This document shows positions 1-6,898 of a stretch of 15,539 nt of DNA, one piece after another (the first letter of the stretch is position 1; each line of letters begins with the position of its first letter). The stretch is from JBGPOS01 sp041488155. GTDB taxonomy: Bacteria; Chloroflexota; Dehalococcoidia; Tepidiformales; Tepidiformaceae. The stretch lies in the NCBI GenBank assembly GCA_041488155.1, contig JBGPOS010000076.1:1-15539 (forward strand), read 5' to 3'. A program made the position numbers and the translations under genes. The notes under the pieces were generated by a model, which saw only the letters and a list, made by a program, of their open reading frames with translations, was not told where the DNA came from and made no database searches.

Positions 1-498
1 CATCGAGGACACGACCTCTTTCGAACCTACACAGAGGAGTTTCTGTTGGAGCGCCTGGCTGACGGCTACTGGGGCTCCCACGTCGACCGCTGGTTTGGGC
101 CGGACCGCGAGTGGTCGGTATATGGACTGAGCGACTTTTACGTGGTGGAAGAAGGCGGGAAGATCGTCGCGTGTGCCGGCCTCTGGGATCGCGGGCGGGA
201 CGTCCGCGACCGCTGGCGGCACACCCGGACGGGAGAAGAGAAGGTAGTCGAAACGACCGCCGTGCTCGACATCGGGTTCGCCCGTGGCCACGCCCAGGCC
301 ATGGCGAGATTGCTCCGCTTCTTCGTTGGCGAGACGAATCGCCTGGGCCGAGACTTCCTCACCGTGCCGCTCGACCGATTCCCCAGGATCGCGTCACAGC
401 TGGAAGGCTATGGGCCCATACCCGAGGTGCGTGCCCTTCGTTGGGGCATGAAGGAGCCCCAGATCACAAGGCCACATACTGACCTGGTCTACTGGTAA
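1..498 (+). CDS. GNAT-family N-acetyltransferase, 5'-truncated by the window edge
   Basis: The frame is open from the first base and ends at TAA 496-498, giving 165 visible residues. A TTG at base 46 lies inside this open frame, so the gene very probably starts upstream of the window. The stretch DFYVVEEGGKIVACAGLWD looks like the beta-strand pair in the middle of a GNAT fold. The segment DIGFARGHAQAMARLLRF that follows resembles the strand and helix that hold acetyl-CoA, although no strict Q/RxxGxG/A loop is visible. The acceptor substrate cannot be inferred. About 330 bases separate it from the next gene, so it is probably not part of the downstream units. The family call is moderate because the N-terminal acetyltransferase motifs are missing. 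Confidence 0.6.
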   Translation, partial: HRGHDLFRTYTEEFLLERLADGYWGSHVDRWFGPDREWSVYGLSDFYVVEEGGKIVACAGLWDRGRDVRDRWRHTRTGEEKVVETTAVLDIGFARGHAQAMARLLRFFVGETNRLGRDFLTVPLDRFPRIASQLEGYGPIPEVRALRWGMKEPQITRPHTDLVYW

Positions 499-829
499 CG
501 AGGGAGCCAGCGGAAATTGCTGCCGGCGAGCGTGCGTCGTCTCCCCGCATCCAAGATGGCCACGATGAGGGAATCGTGTCAGCCGGCCAGACGGTACGGC
601 CGAAGGGGGTAGTCCCCCCGTTGTATCAGACCCTCGTTCGACGGTCGTGAGCTCGGCGCCTTCCTCAAGGCCTGAGTAGCCGACCATCAAAGGGCGGGCG
701 GGCGCTGCGGCCGGGTGGCTCGGTGGGCAGTAGCCGCCGAAGCCATTGCAACCGCGCCATTCGCGGGCGGGTAGCTGCCTGTTCGTGCGACAATTCGTAA
801 CTTCGCGCGGAAAGAGGTGGCCAGAACTG
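499..829. other. Intergenic region, 331 bases, no gene seen
   Basis: I see no convincing ORF on either strand; the long minus-strand frames are the antisense shadow of the amidase downstream. A small hairpin, five G (605-609), loop tagt, five C (614-618), could help end transcription of the acetyltransferase gene, but no T-run follows. No confident -35/-10 pair was found ahead of the next gene. A purine-rich AAAGAGGTGG at 811-820 is the ribosome binding site of the gene starting at 830. Confidence 0.5.
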
Positions 830-1783
830 ATGCCTGCTACGCACCATTTCCAGCCGAACACCTACCACCTGACGCTTGGCCAGCACGAGCCAGTGCTGAC
901 CATTCAGCCTGGCGACCGCGTTGAGACCAGCACGGTGTGCGCCGGGGGACGGGACCGCGATGGACGTGTCGTCTCGCCAGGAGGTAACCCCCAGACCGGA
1001 CCATTCTTCGTCGAGGGTGCGGAGCCGGGCGATGTGCTCGGGGTCCGATTCGATCGAATCTCTCCGAACCGGCGCTCCGGCTGGTCGAGCACAATGCTGG
1101 CACCGAGCGTTGTCGAACCACACTTCGCCCGGACCCTCCCCGCAGAATGGGTGATGGGAGAATGGGACGTTGACATCGACAGGTGGACCGCCACCCTCGT
1201 TCGCCCGGAGACTCCCCTGGGGAAGCTGACGCTGCCCCTTGATCCCATGTTGGGATGCTTCGGAGTCGCCCCACCAGGCGGCCAGGCGCTGAACACCGGC
1301 ACCTCGTCCGTCAACGGCGGAAATATGGACTATCGCGGGTTCCGCCAGGGCGTGACCGCGTACTTCCCGGTTTTCGCCCCTGGCGCCCTTTTTCACCTCG
1401 GCGACGGCCATGCCCTGCAGGGCGACGGAGAGATAACGGGGACAGGGATAGAAATCTCGATGGATGTCTCGTTCACCGCCTGGATTCATCGCAAGAAGCA
1501 GGCCATTGTCTGGCCCCGTGCCGAGGATGCCACCTTCATCATGGCGTTGGGGAACGCGCGGCCCCTGGACCAGGCCCTCCAGCACGCCACAACAGAGCTA
1601 CTCCGCTGGCTGACCGAGGACTATGAGCTGGATCTGCGCGGCGCCTCCGTCTTGATGGGCCAGTGCATCCGCTACGACATCGGGAACGTGTTCGACCCGG
1701 CGTACACCGTCGTCGCAAAGCTGGAAAAGCGGTTGCTCGCGCCCTTCGCCAAGCCGGGCTCACACTTGCGGCCGGGCGTCTAG
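830..1783 (+). CDS. Acetamidase/formamidase family protein
   Basis: A 317-residue cytoplasmic amidohydrolase of the FmdA/AmdA family, whose members release ammonia from formamide, acetamide and similar small amides. Typical family motifs are present: TGPFFVEGAEPGDVLGV (about residues 56-72), ETPLGKLTLPLDPMLGCFGV (127-146), GGNMD (163-167) and GALFHLGDGHALQGDGE (185-201). The last two carry the Asp and His residues that bind the metal in this family. The ATG at 830 is chosen because the ribosome binding site AAAGAGGTGG lies just upstream and the conserved part begins close behind it; the frame is open to 746 but that extension is not protein-like. The length fits the shorter bacterial/archaeal members. 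The exact amide is unknown. It lies about 1.5 kb before an operon that also degrades amide nitrogen, which may or may not be meaningful. Confidence 0.87.
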   Translation: MPATHHFQPNTYHLTLGQHEPVLTIQPGDRVETSTVCAGGRDRDGRVVSPGGNPQTGPFFVEGAEPGDVLGVRFDRISPNRRSGWSSTMLAPSVVEPHFARTLPAEWVMGEWDVDIDRWTATLVRPETPLGKLTLPLDPMLGCFGVAPPGGQALNTGTSSVNGGNMDYRGFRQGVTAYFPVFAPGALFHLGDGHALQGDGEITGTGIEISMDVSFTAWIHRKKQAIVWPRAEDATFIMALGNARPLDQALQHATTELLRWLTEDYELDLRGASVLMGQCIRYDIGNVFDPAYTVVAKLEKRLLAPFAKPGSHLRPGV

Positions 1784-1856
1784 CGCCAGTTCGACACGAT
1801 CGTCATAGCGTGTCCGGCATCGCCGCAGGGCGAGATACCCTCGAGGTTCGACCAGC

Positions 1857-2103
1857 TTGCCCACCCTTCTGGTGGAGCTTGAGCAGATCGCGGCATCCGA
1901 GCTGCCTCTCTCAGGAACTTCCGGAAGCCGCCTTGGCGGACATCCAACGTTCCGCGCGCCCGGAAGAGGATTCCGAGTTCAAGGGCGCGCTCAGGGTGTA
2001 CGCTTCGCTCGATACAGAGGAAGTGCCCGAGATGGATTGGCTCAGAAGACTGTTCCGCCGCTGGTTTGGCAAGCCGGCTGAACAGCAACCGCCGAAGACC
2101 TAG
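1857..2103 (+). pseudogene. Possible decayed or frameshifted small coding stretch
   Basis: Two overlapping frames each look protein-like for part of this stretch. One starts with TTG at 1857 and reads a glutamate-rich LVELEQIAASELPLS. The other takes over near base 1912, reads QELPEAALADIQRSARPEE, continues through VPEMDWLRRLFRRWFGKP and stops at TAG 2101-2103. Joined by a single-base frameshift near 1905-1912 they would make one acidic-then-basic small protein with a tryptophan-rich tail. No good ribosome binding site precedes an internal start. It could be a broken gene, a short real gene with a TTG start at 1933, or chance. I do not recognise a family. Confidence 0.22.
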
Positions 2104-2168
2104 TTGACCCTTCGCGGTCGCGGGTACGGTCGCGCCGATACCTCAGGTAGAACTACAAGGTGGCAGCA

Positions 2169-2369
2169 ATGAACTGTCCGCGGTGCGGCTCTCACTCGAT
2201 TTTTGGCAACCATGACTCCGTCGCTTGTCTCCCGTGCGGGCATGTCTTATCGGAGCCCGCCCGCGAGGTTTGGGATGCCGCCTGGGCGCCGCGTGGCGCC
2301 GGTCCACACGGTGGGCCACCCCTGACCGAGCAGGAGTTGCTCCTATGGCAGCAGGAGCGGCACCTCTAA
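2169..2369 (+). CDS. Small zinc-ribbon protein, hypothetical
   Basis: A 66-residue protein with two Cys-x-x-Cys pairs, CPRCGS near residue 3 and CLPCGHV near residue 21, about 15 residues apart. This is the usual zinc-ribbon knuckle spacing, so it probably binds one zinc ion and acts as a nucleic-acid or protein contact. The remainder (to LLLWQQERHL) is probably a short helix. The ATG at 2169 is preferred over the in-frame GTG at 2160 because AAGGTGG (2157-2163) then sits at ribosome-binding distance. It is flanked by non-coding DNA on both sides, so context does not help. The specific role is unknown. Confidence 0.6.
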   Translation: MNCPRCGSHSIFGNHDSVACLPCGHVLSEPAREVWDAAWAPRGAGPHGGPPLTEQELLLWQQERHL

Positions 2370-2489
2370 GCTAGCCACTGGCGCGTTTCTCAAGGTTCGA
2401 GGTTGCGTGCGGACACCTCGGCGCGGCGGCCCGACGAGTAAGCTCTATCTGGGATTGCTTCGGGGCAATCTGGCAGAGGGTGTTGAGAC

Positions 2490-2612
2490 ATGGCGCGCCG
2501 GAAGTTCGCGACTCTAAGGGGCGACCCAGATGCACGGAAGTCTCACCGTGAGTTGAACACCGGAGCGAACCACCACGACAGCTTCTACTCAGGTTTGTCC
2601 ACCGACGCCTGA
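2490..2612 (+). CDS. Possible 40-residue basic protein
   Basis: A short ORF begins with ATG at 2490 and ends at TGA 2610-2612, reading MARRKFATLRGDPDARKSHR and then a histidine/asparagine-rich second half. GAGGG at 2476-2480 sits nine bases before the ATG, a workable ribosome binding site, and most third positions are G or C, as in nearby genes. The N-terminal half is strongly basic and could bind nucleic acid. I do not recognise a family, and such a short ORF can arise by chance. A small hairpin (GATTGC 2453-2458 with GCAATC 2465-2470) lies just upstream. Confidence 0.3.
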   Translation: MARRKFATLRGDPDARKSHRELNTGANHHDSFYSGLSTDA

Positions 2613-2681
2613 GGGCCTCGGATCCTTCGCAAACTGTCGCTGTTCCTACACGATGCGCAGATCGTCTCGATTGCGAATTCG

Positions 2682-2711
2682 TTGGCGCAGGTCGGAACGA
2701 GTCGTTAGATT
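2682..2711 (+). promoter_or_regulatory. Possible sigma-70-type promoter for the lysine-rich small ORF
   Basis: TTGGCG (2682-2687) and TAGATT (2706-2711), 18 bases apart, each match four of six bases of the -35 and -10 consensus. The surrounding stretch is locally less GC-rich than the genes. Transcription would begin near 2718, about 35 bases before the GTG start at 2752. A five-base stem-loop (CCGCC 2724-2728, GGCGG 2734-2738) lies in the presumed leader. This is consensus matching by eye only. Confidence 0.25.
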
Positions 2712-2751
2712 GGAAAACCGACACCGCCTACTAGGCGGACGGGAGGCCGCA

Positions 2752-2853
2752 GTGGCGAAGGGCCAAGAAAAGCCAGGCAAGAGCAACAAGCCGAAGGTGA
2801 CGACTAAGGCAAAGCAGGCGAAAAAGGCGGAAAAGAAGGCGGGTTCGAACTAG
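2752..2853 (+). CDS. Very small lysine-rich protein, hypothetical
   Basis: A 33-residue ORF with GTG start at 2752 and TAG stop at 2851-2853, beginning MAKGQEKPGKSNKPKV and ending in a run rich in Lys and Ala. About a third of the residues are lysine, so it is probably disordered and may bind nucleic acid or ribosomes. GGGAGG (2740-2745) lies seven bases before the GTG, a strong ribosome binding site that decides this start over the longer open frame upstream. Similar short MAKG-type lysine-rich proteins are common as unnamed small proteins in many bacteria. The function is unknown. Confidence 0.45.
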   Translation: MAKGQEKPGKSNKPKVTTKAKQAKKAEKKAGSN

Positions 2854-2920
2854 CCATAGTCCCTGGCGAGGCGCACGCGCCCGAGGGAAGTCGGCTGAGG
2901 CCGATCTGTGCACACCGGGT

Positions 2921-3006
2921 CGGTTCGCGCACACAGCAACACGATCGGGACATCGTGTCGGAGGATGATGTCCCGCTGGCTGCCTTGAGGTCTCCGGTTC
3001 GCGCAC
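2921..3006 (+). repeat. 12-base direct repeat, two copies
   Basis: CGGTTCGCGCAC occurs at 2921-2932 and again at 2995-3006, 74 bases start to start (about seven helical turns). Each copy is followed shortly by an AGCA (ACAGCA, GTAGCA). Two phased copies upstream of an operon could be regulator half-sites, or could be chance in GC-rich DNA. Confidence 0.35.
2946..2975 (+). repeat. Perfect 9-base inverted repeat
   Basis: CGGGACATC (2946-2954) is the exact reverse complement of GATGTCCCG (2967-2975). A G-T pair and a T-A pair extend the stem inward to leave an eight-base loop. There is no T-run, so a simple terminator is unlikely. An operator or RNA hairpin in the leader is possible. Confidence 0.4.
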
Positions 3007-3061
3007 GTAGCACGCCAGCAGGACGGCGGTCTCCGGGACGCTCGCGGGAACGTGCCCGAAC

Positions 3062-3098
3062 CCGGCAGGCCGAGTGCCCGCGAGCGCAGGCCTGCCGG
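3062..3098 (+). repeat. Perfect 10-base inverted repeat
   Basis: CCGGCAGGCC (3062-3071) pairs exactly with GGCCTGCCGG (3089-3098) across a 17-base loop. No poly-T follows. It lies between the lysine-rich small ORF and the ABC transporter operon. Confidence 0.4.
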
Positions 3099-3207
3099 CC
3101 GAGGGCGTCGAGCGGAGGGAGCGCGTCGGAATCTTGATCGACGAGCGATAGCGCGGGGGGCGCGCACGTTCATGTGAAATTAACGCTGGCACACTGGCGT
3201 AGAAACC

Positions 3208-3233
3208 GGCATGCCGCAATGCTGCGGCATGCC
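3208..3233 (+). repeat. Perfect 11-base hairpin 28 bases before the operon's first start codon
   Basis: GGCATGCCGCA (3208-3218), loop ATGC, TGCGGCATGCC (3223-3233), followed by ctttcccc. A stem of 11 pairs with a four-base loop would be very stable in RNA. It could be a terminator/attenuator lacking a full T-run, a structure controlling translation of the ATPase at 3261, or a two-fold operator. It also overlaps an in-frame N-terminal extension of the ATPase (GTG 3174), which argues that the extension is not coding. Confidence 0.5.
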
Positions 3234-3260
3234 TTTCCCCTGCTCCCGGCTCTCCGCTCG

Positions 3261-4826
3261 ATGACGTCGGCTCCTCCTCCGGAGCCCCAGCCGGCCGGTC
3301 CACTGCACCTGCGTGGGATCACCAAGGTGTTCCCGGGCGTGATTGCCAACGACGCCATCGACCTCGACATCGTGCCGGGCGAGATTCATGCCCTCCTCGG
3401 TGAGAACGGGGCCGGGAAGAGCACGCTCATGAAGGTGCTCTACGGCTACTACCAGCCCACGTCCGGCTCCATCCGGATTGATGGCGAGGAGATCCGGCTC
3501 CGGACGCCGCAAGACGCCCGCCGGCACCGGATCGGCATGGTGTTTCAGAACTTCACCCTCGTGCCGGCGCTTACGGTCGTCGAGAACGTCGCCCTTGCCG
3601 TATCGGGCCTCCCATTCGTGCTCCCGCTGGGCGACCTCGCCCGCCGTCTCACGGAGCTCTCGGGGCGATACGGCTTCGGCATCAGGCCCGAGGCCCGGGT
3701 GGCCGACCTTTCGCTCGGCGAGCGGCAGAAGGTCGAGATCCTCAAGCTCCTGCTGGCTGAGGCCAGGTACCTGATCTTCGACGAACCCACCAGCGTCCTC
3801 GCCCCGCACGAGATTGAGGAGCTCCTCGATGTGTTTCGCGGCCTGCGCGCGGACGGACTCGCCGTGGTGTTCATCACCCACAAGCTGCGTGAGGTCATGG
3901 CGGTCGCTGACACGATCACGGTCCTGCGCCGCGGGCGCGTGGCTGCCACGCTTCCGGCCGCCGGGGCCTCGGAAGCCGCGCTTGTCAGCCTCATGCTGGG
4001 AGAGGACGAGTACGTCCTGCGGCGGCCGCGTGCGGCCGCCGAGCCGAAGGCTGAGGGCGTCCCGGTGCTTGAGCTCGCGACCATTGACGCCCCGGACCCC
4101 GCCGGTCGCGTGCACCTCCGTGGCGTCTCCCTTCGAGTCCGTGCCGGCGAGATCGTCGGGATCGCCGGCGTGGCCGGGAATGGCCAGGTCGAGCTCGGCG
4201 AGGTCATCCTCGGGTTGCGGCGCTCCACCGCGGGGACGGTGTTGCTCCGGGGAAAGGACGTGACGCACGCGAGCACTGCCCGCCGGCTTGGAGCCGGGCT
4301 AGCGTTCGTGCCGGAAGACCCTTTGCGGCTGGGGGCCATCCCGACAATGACGGTGCTCGAGAACCTCGTGCTGGCGGAGCGCCGTCGCTTTCAGGGCCCT
4401 GGCGGTCTGCGCATGCAGTGGAGCAAGGCGCGCGAGGCCGCGACTGAAACGGCGCTCGACCTCGGATTTGCCCTGCCCCGCCTCGATGCGACCGCCGGGG
4501 TACTCTCGGGTGGCAACGTCCAGCGCGTCGTGTTCGCCCGCGAACTGGCGCGCAAGCCCGCAGTGCTCGTGTGCTTCTACCCGACCCGCGGCCTCGACGT
4601 GGCGGCAGCCACCGCTGCGCGTGAGGTGATCCTCCGGGAGCGGGCGGCCGGCGCCGGGATCGTCCTCGTCTCCGAAGATCTCGACGAGCTGTTCGCCCTG
4701 AGCGATATCCTGGCCGTCATGCACGGGGGACGCATTGTGGAAACGATCCGACCCGCCGAGACGACGCCCGAGGCAGTAGGCTTCATGATGACCGGCGCAG
4801 CGGGGGCCAAGCTTGCTCACGCCTGA
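3261..4826 (+). CDS. BMP/Nup-type ABC transporter, tandem ATP-binding protein
   Basis: The 521-residue energising subunit of a nucleoside-type (NupO/YufO-like) ABC importer. The first nucleotide-binding domain is complete: Walker A GENGAGKST (47-55), Q-loop Gln96, signature LSLGERQ (150-156), Walker B YLIFDE (170-175) and switch His207. The second domain is degenerate: GVAGNGQVE (303-311) replaces Walker A, the signature LSGGNVQ is at 415-421, and VLVCFYPTRGLD has Phe-Tyr where Walker B has Asp-Glu. A non-catalytic second half is usual in this family. The ATG at 3261 is chosen because the domain begins soon after it. An open extension to 3174 runs through a perfect hairpin. No clear Shine-Dalgarno is visible. 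It ends overlapping the first permease by 14 bases. The order ATPase-permease-permease-binding protein supports a single transporter. Confidence 0.93.
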   Translation: MTSAPPPEPQPAGPLHLRGITKVFPGVIANDAIDLDIVPGEIHALLGENGAGKSTLMKVLYGYYQPTSGSIRIDGEEIRLRTPQDARRHRIGMVFQNFTLVPALTVVENVALAVSGLPFVLPLGDLARRLTELSGRYGFGIRPEARVADLSLGERQKVEILKLLLAEARYLIFDEPTSVLAPHEIEELLDVFRGLRADGLAVVFITHKLREVMAVADTITVLRRGRVAATLPAAGASEAALVSLMLGEDEYVLRRPRAAAEPKAEGVPVLELATIDAPDPAGRVHLRGVSLRVRAGEIVGIAGVAGNGQVELGEVILGLRRSTAGTVLLRGKDVTHASTARRLGAGLAFVPEDPLRLGAIPTMTVLENLVLAERRRFQGPGGLRMQWSKAREAATETALDLGFALPRLDATAGVLSGGNVQRVVFARELARKPAVLVCFYPTRGLDVAAATAAREVILRERAAGAGIVLVSEDLDELFALSDILAVMHGGRIVETIRPAETTPEAVGFMMTGAAGAKLAHA

Positions 4827-5892
4827 CTCGAAGGCGGCGGTCGCGACCCGGTGGGCATCGCTCCGGAGGCTGTCACCGCCGGCGCTCCGGGGCCCGGCGC
4901 GGTTCGTCGCGTCGCTCGTCATCGCGCTCCTGGGGTTCGGTATCATCGTCGCGCTCCAGGGCGAAAACCCGGTAGCGGCGTACCAGGACATCGTCGACAC
5001 GACGTTGCGCACGAAGTACGGCCTTTCCGAAGTCTTCGTGCGCATGATTCCGTTGCTCCTCTGCGCGTTGGCGGTAGCTATTCCGGCGCGGGTCGGGCTC
5101 GTGAACGTTGGTGGCGAAGGCCAGCTCTACCTCGGGGCGTGGGCGGCGAGCTGGGTTGCGCTTAGTTTCGGCAGCCTCGACCGGCCGGTGATGCTGGCCG
5201 GGATGTTCGCCGCCGCCGTCCTTGGGGGCGCGGCCTGGGCCGCGGTCCCGGCGATCCTTCGCGCGAGGGGGTGGCTCAACGAGACCATCAGCACGCTGCT
5301 CCTGAACTACGTCGGCATTCTCTTCGTCCAGTACTTCGTGTTCGGCCCCTGGAAAGACCCACTCAGCGCGAACTTCCCCCAGTCGAAACCCTTCCCGGCT
5401 TCGGCGGTGCTGCCCGCACTGAGCACGTACCGGCTCCACTTCGGGCTGGTGTTCGGGCTGGCCGGCGTCGCGATCCTCTTCGCGGTCCTGCGCTACACGA
5501 GGTGGGGATACGAGATCCGGGCCATCGGCGGGAATCCGGAGGCGGCGCACCGGAACGGGATCCCGGTGCGCCGTTACCTGGTGGTTATGCTCCTCGTCGG
5601 CGGCGCCATGGCCGCGCTGGCCGGGTTCGGCGAGGTGTCCGCGATCCAGGGCCGGTTGCGGCCGTCGGTGTCCCCCGGCTACGGCTTCATCGGCTTCCTC
5701 GCGTCGTGGCTGGCGGGCCACAACCCGATCACGATCGTCCTCATGACCTTCGTCCTCGCCGTGCTAACGGCAGGCGGTGACTCGCTGCAGATCAACCAGG
5801 GCCTCCCTTTCGCGAGCGTCAACCTCCTCATGGCGCTGACGCTTTTCTCGGTCCTCGCCTTTCGGGGAAGCAACCGGGTGGCCGCCTCATGA
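4813..5892 (+). CDS. BMP/Nup-type ABC transporter permease 1
   Basis: A 359-residue inner-membrane permease of the branched-chain/nucleoside type (BPD_transp_2, NupP/YufP-like). About nine hydrophobic segments are visible, roughly at 31-50, 76-95, 104-122, 127-147, 158-178, 208-226, 254-275, 303-322 and 334-350. The characteristic NVGGEGQLYLGAWAAS is at 98-113. IRAIGGNPEAAHRNGI at 235-250 is the cytoplasmic coupling helix that contacts the ATPase. The TTG start at 4813 overlaps the end of the ATPase by 14 bases, suggesting translational coupling; no other good start precedes the first membrane segment. The stop codon overlaps the start of permease 2. The substrate is probably a nucleobase, nucleoside or ureide. 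That follows from the family and operon context, not from the sequence itself. Confidence 0.92.
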   Translation: MLTPDSKAAVATRWASLRRLSPPALRGPARFVASLVIALLGFGIIVALQGENPVAAYQDIVDTTLRTKYGLSEVFVRMIPLLLCALAVAIPARVGLVNVGGEGQLYLGAWAASWVALSFGSLDRPVMLAGMFAAAVLGGAAWAAVPAILRARGWLNETISTLLLNYVGILFVQYFVFGPWKDPLSANFPQSKPFPASAVLPALSTYRLHFGLVFGLAGVAILFAVLRYTRWGYEIRAIGGNPEAAHRNGIPVRRYLVVMLLVGGAMAALAGFGEVSAIQGRLRPSVSPGYGFIGFLASWLAGHNPITIVLMTFVLAVLTAGGDSLQINQGLPFASVNLLMALTLFSVLAFRGSNRVAAS

Positions 5893-6806
5893 GCACGCCG
5901 TTCGTCCAGGCGGTGGCTTCCGGATCCATTCGCTCGGGGACCTCCGTCTTCTACGCGGCCCTTGGGGAGGTGATCGTCGAGCGGGCGGGCATGGTGAATC
6001 TCGGCCTCGAAGGCTGCATGCTCACGGGCGCCTGTGCGGGGTTCATCGCGACGGCGGAGTTCGGGAGCGCCTACCCGGCCCTCATCGTTGCGGCCCTGGC
6101 CGGGGGGCTGTTCAACCTCGTCTTCGGGTTCCTGGTGGTCACGCGGCGTGCCAATCAGCTGGCATCGGGCCTCACCATGGGCCTCCTCGCCCTCGGGCTC
6201 ACGGCGCTCGCCGGGAATGACTACGTGGGCCGCAAAGCCGAGGGCCTCGGCCACTGGGAAATCCCCGGACTGAAGTCGATCCCGTTCGCCGGCGACGTGT
6301 TCTTCCAGGGCGACCTCCTTATCTTCGGCGTGGTCCCCGCTGCGGCGCTGGTGTGGTGGCTCCTGTACCGGACCCGCTGGGGCCTCCACCTGCGGACCGT
6401 TGGTGAGAGCCGCACGGCAGCCTTTGCCGCGGGGCTCAACCCATCGCGAATCCAGTACCAGGCGCTCTTTGCGGGGGGCCTCTTCGGCGGCCTCGGTGGT
6501 GCCCATCTCTCGCTTTCCGTCGCGGGCGTCTGGCTCGAGGGGATGACTTCGGGCAAGGGATTCGTCGCGGTCGCCCTCGTGATCTTCGCCAGCTGGCACC
6601 CGGTCCGCGCGCTAGCTGGTGCGCTCCTGTTCGGCGGGGCGGTCGCCTTCCAGCTCCAGCTCCAGGCACGCGGGGCGGACATCTCGCCGTTCCTGCTCGA
6701 CACGCTCCCCTACCTGCTAACACTTGGCGTGCTCCTGGTGTGGGGGCGCCGCCGCCAGTTCCAGATGCCGGGGGGCCTTTCCGAAGTGTTCGAAGGCACC
6801 AACTGA
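5889..6806 (+). CDS. BMP/Nup-type ABC transporter permease 2
   Basis: The second, 305-residue inner-membrane permease (NupQ/YufQ-like). The motif NLGLEGCMLTGA at 37-48 corresponds to the NVGGEGQ motif of permease 1. The coupling helix RTVGESRTAAFAAGLNP is at 169-185. About eight hydrophobic segments can be seen, including 62-83, 92-108, 142-160, 192-212, 224-235, 240-258 and 268-286. The ATG at 5889 overlaps the previous stop codon (ATGA), the usual arrangement for two permeases made in equal amounts. It pairs with permease 1 to form the channel. It is followed by a 92-base gap containing a strong hairpin before the binding-protein gene. Confidence 0.92.
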   Translation: MSTPFVQAVASGSIRSGTSVFYAALGEVIVERAGMVNLGLEGCMLTGACAGFIATAEFGSAYPALIVAALAGGLFNLVFGFLVVTRRANQLASGLTMGLLALGLTALAGNDYVGRKAEGLGHWEIPGLKSIPFAGDVFFQGDLLIFGVVPAAALVWWLLYRTRWGLHLRTVGESRTAAFAAGLNPSRIQYQALFAGGLFGGLGGAHLSLSVAGVWLEGMTSGKGFVAVALVIFASWHPVRALAGALLFGGAVAFQLQLQARGADISPFLLDTLPYLLTLGVLLVWGRRRQFQMPGGLSEVFEGTN

Positions 6807-6848
6807 TGCTAGCGTGTTCTCGCCGGGACCCGGCCGCTCCGGGGTTCG

Positions 6849-6877
6849 GGCGCCAGTGGTTTCAGATCACTGGCGCC
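6849..6877 (+). repeat. Intercistronic hairpin before the binding-protein gene
   Basis: GGCGCCAGTG (6849-6858) is the exact reverse complement of CACTGGCGCC (6868-6877), giving a 10-pair GC-rich stem with a nine-base loop. It lies between permease 2 (stop 6804-6806) and the binding protein (ATG 6899), and it leaves the ribosome binding site free. By analogy with other transporter operons it may protect a shorter mRNA that starts here and so raise the amount of binding protein over the membrane parts. It could also be an operator for an internal promoter. Confidence 0.6.
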
Positions 6878-6898
6878 AAGCAACATGAGGAGGAACCC

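Larger units (their letters stand above)
2854..3260. promoter_or_regulatory. Structured intergenic region/leader ahead of the transport-catabolic operon
   Basis: About 400 bases without a convincing gene. It contains four perfect inverted repeats: TCGGC/GCCGA (2891-2904), a 9-base pair at 2946-2975, a 10-base pair at 3062-3098 and an 11-base pair at 3208-3233. It also carries a 12-base direct repeat (2921-2932 and 2995-3006). I could not identify a clear -35/-10 pair. The operon promoter and any operator are presumably here. I compared it by eye with known nitrogen-related riboswitches (guanidine, xanthine/purine types) and found no convincing match. Confidence 0.4.

Noticed and set aside
605..618. 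GGGGG-tagt-CCCCC as an intrinsic terminator
   Set aside because: Only five pairs and no T-run follows; too weak to call as a terminator.
665..1585. 306-residue open frame on the minus strand
   Set aside because: It is antisense to the well-supported acetamidase/formamidase gene; long antisense frames are expected from GC-biased codon use.
3187..3200. TGGCACACTGGCGT as a sigma-54 promoter
   Set aside because: The TGGCAC half is present but no TTGC element follows at the required spacing.
2880..3260. Guanidine or xanthine/purine riboswitch before the operon
   Set aside because: Stem-loops exist, but the conserved core sequences I know for these classes are not visible.
2731..3303. 190-residue minus-strand frame across the intergenic region
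   Set aside because: Arg/Pro/Ala-rich with no recognisable motif, and it overlaps both the lysine-rich small ORF and the ATPase start.
3180..4268. 362-residue open frame on the minus strand
   Set aside because: Shadow of the ABC ATPase; the charged, low-complexity composition matches no family.
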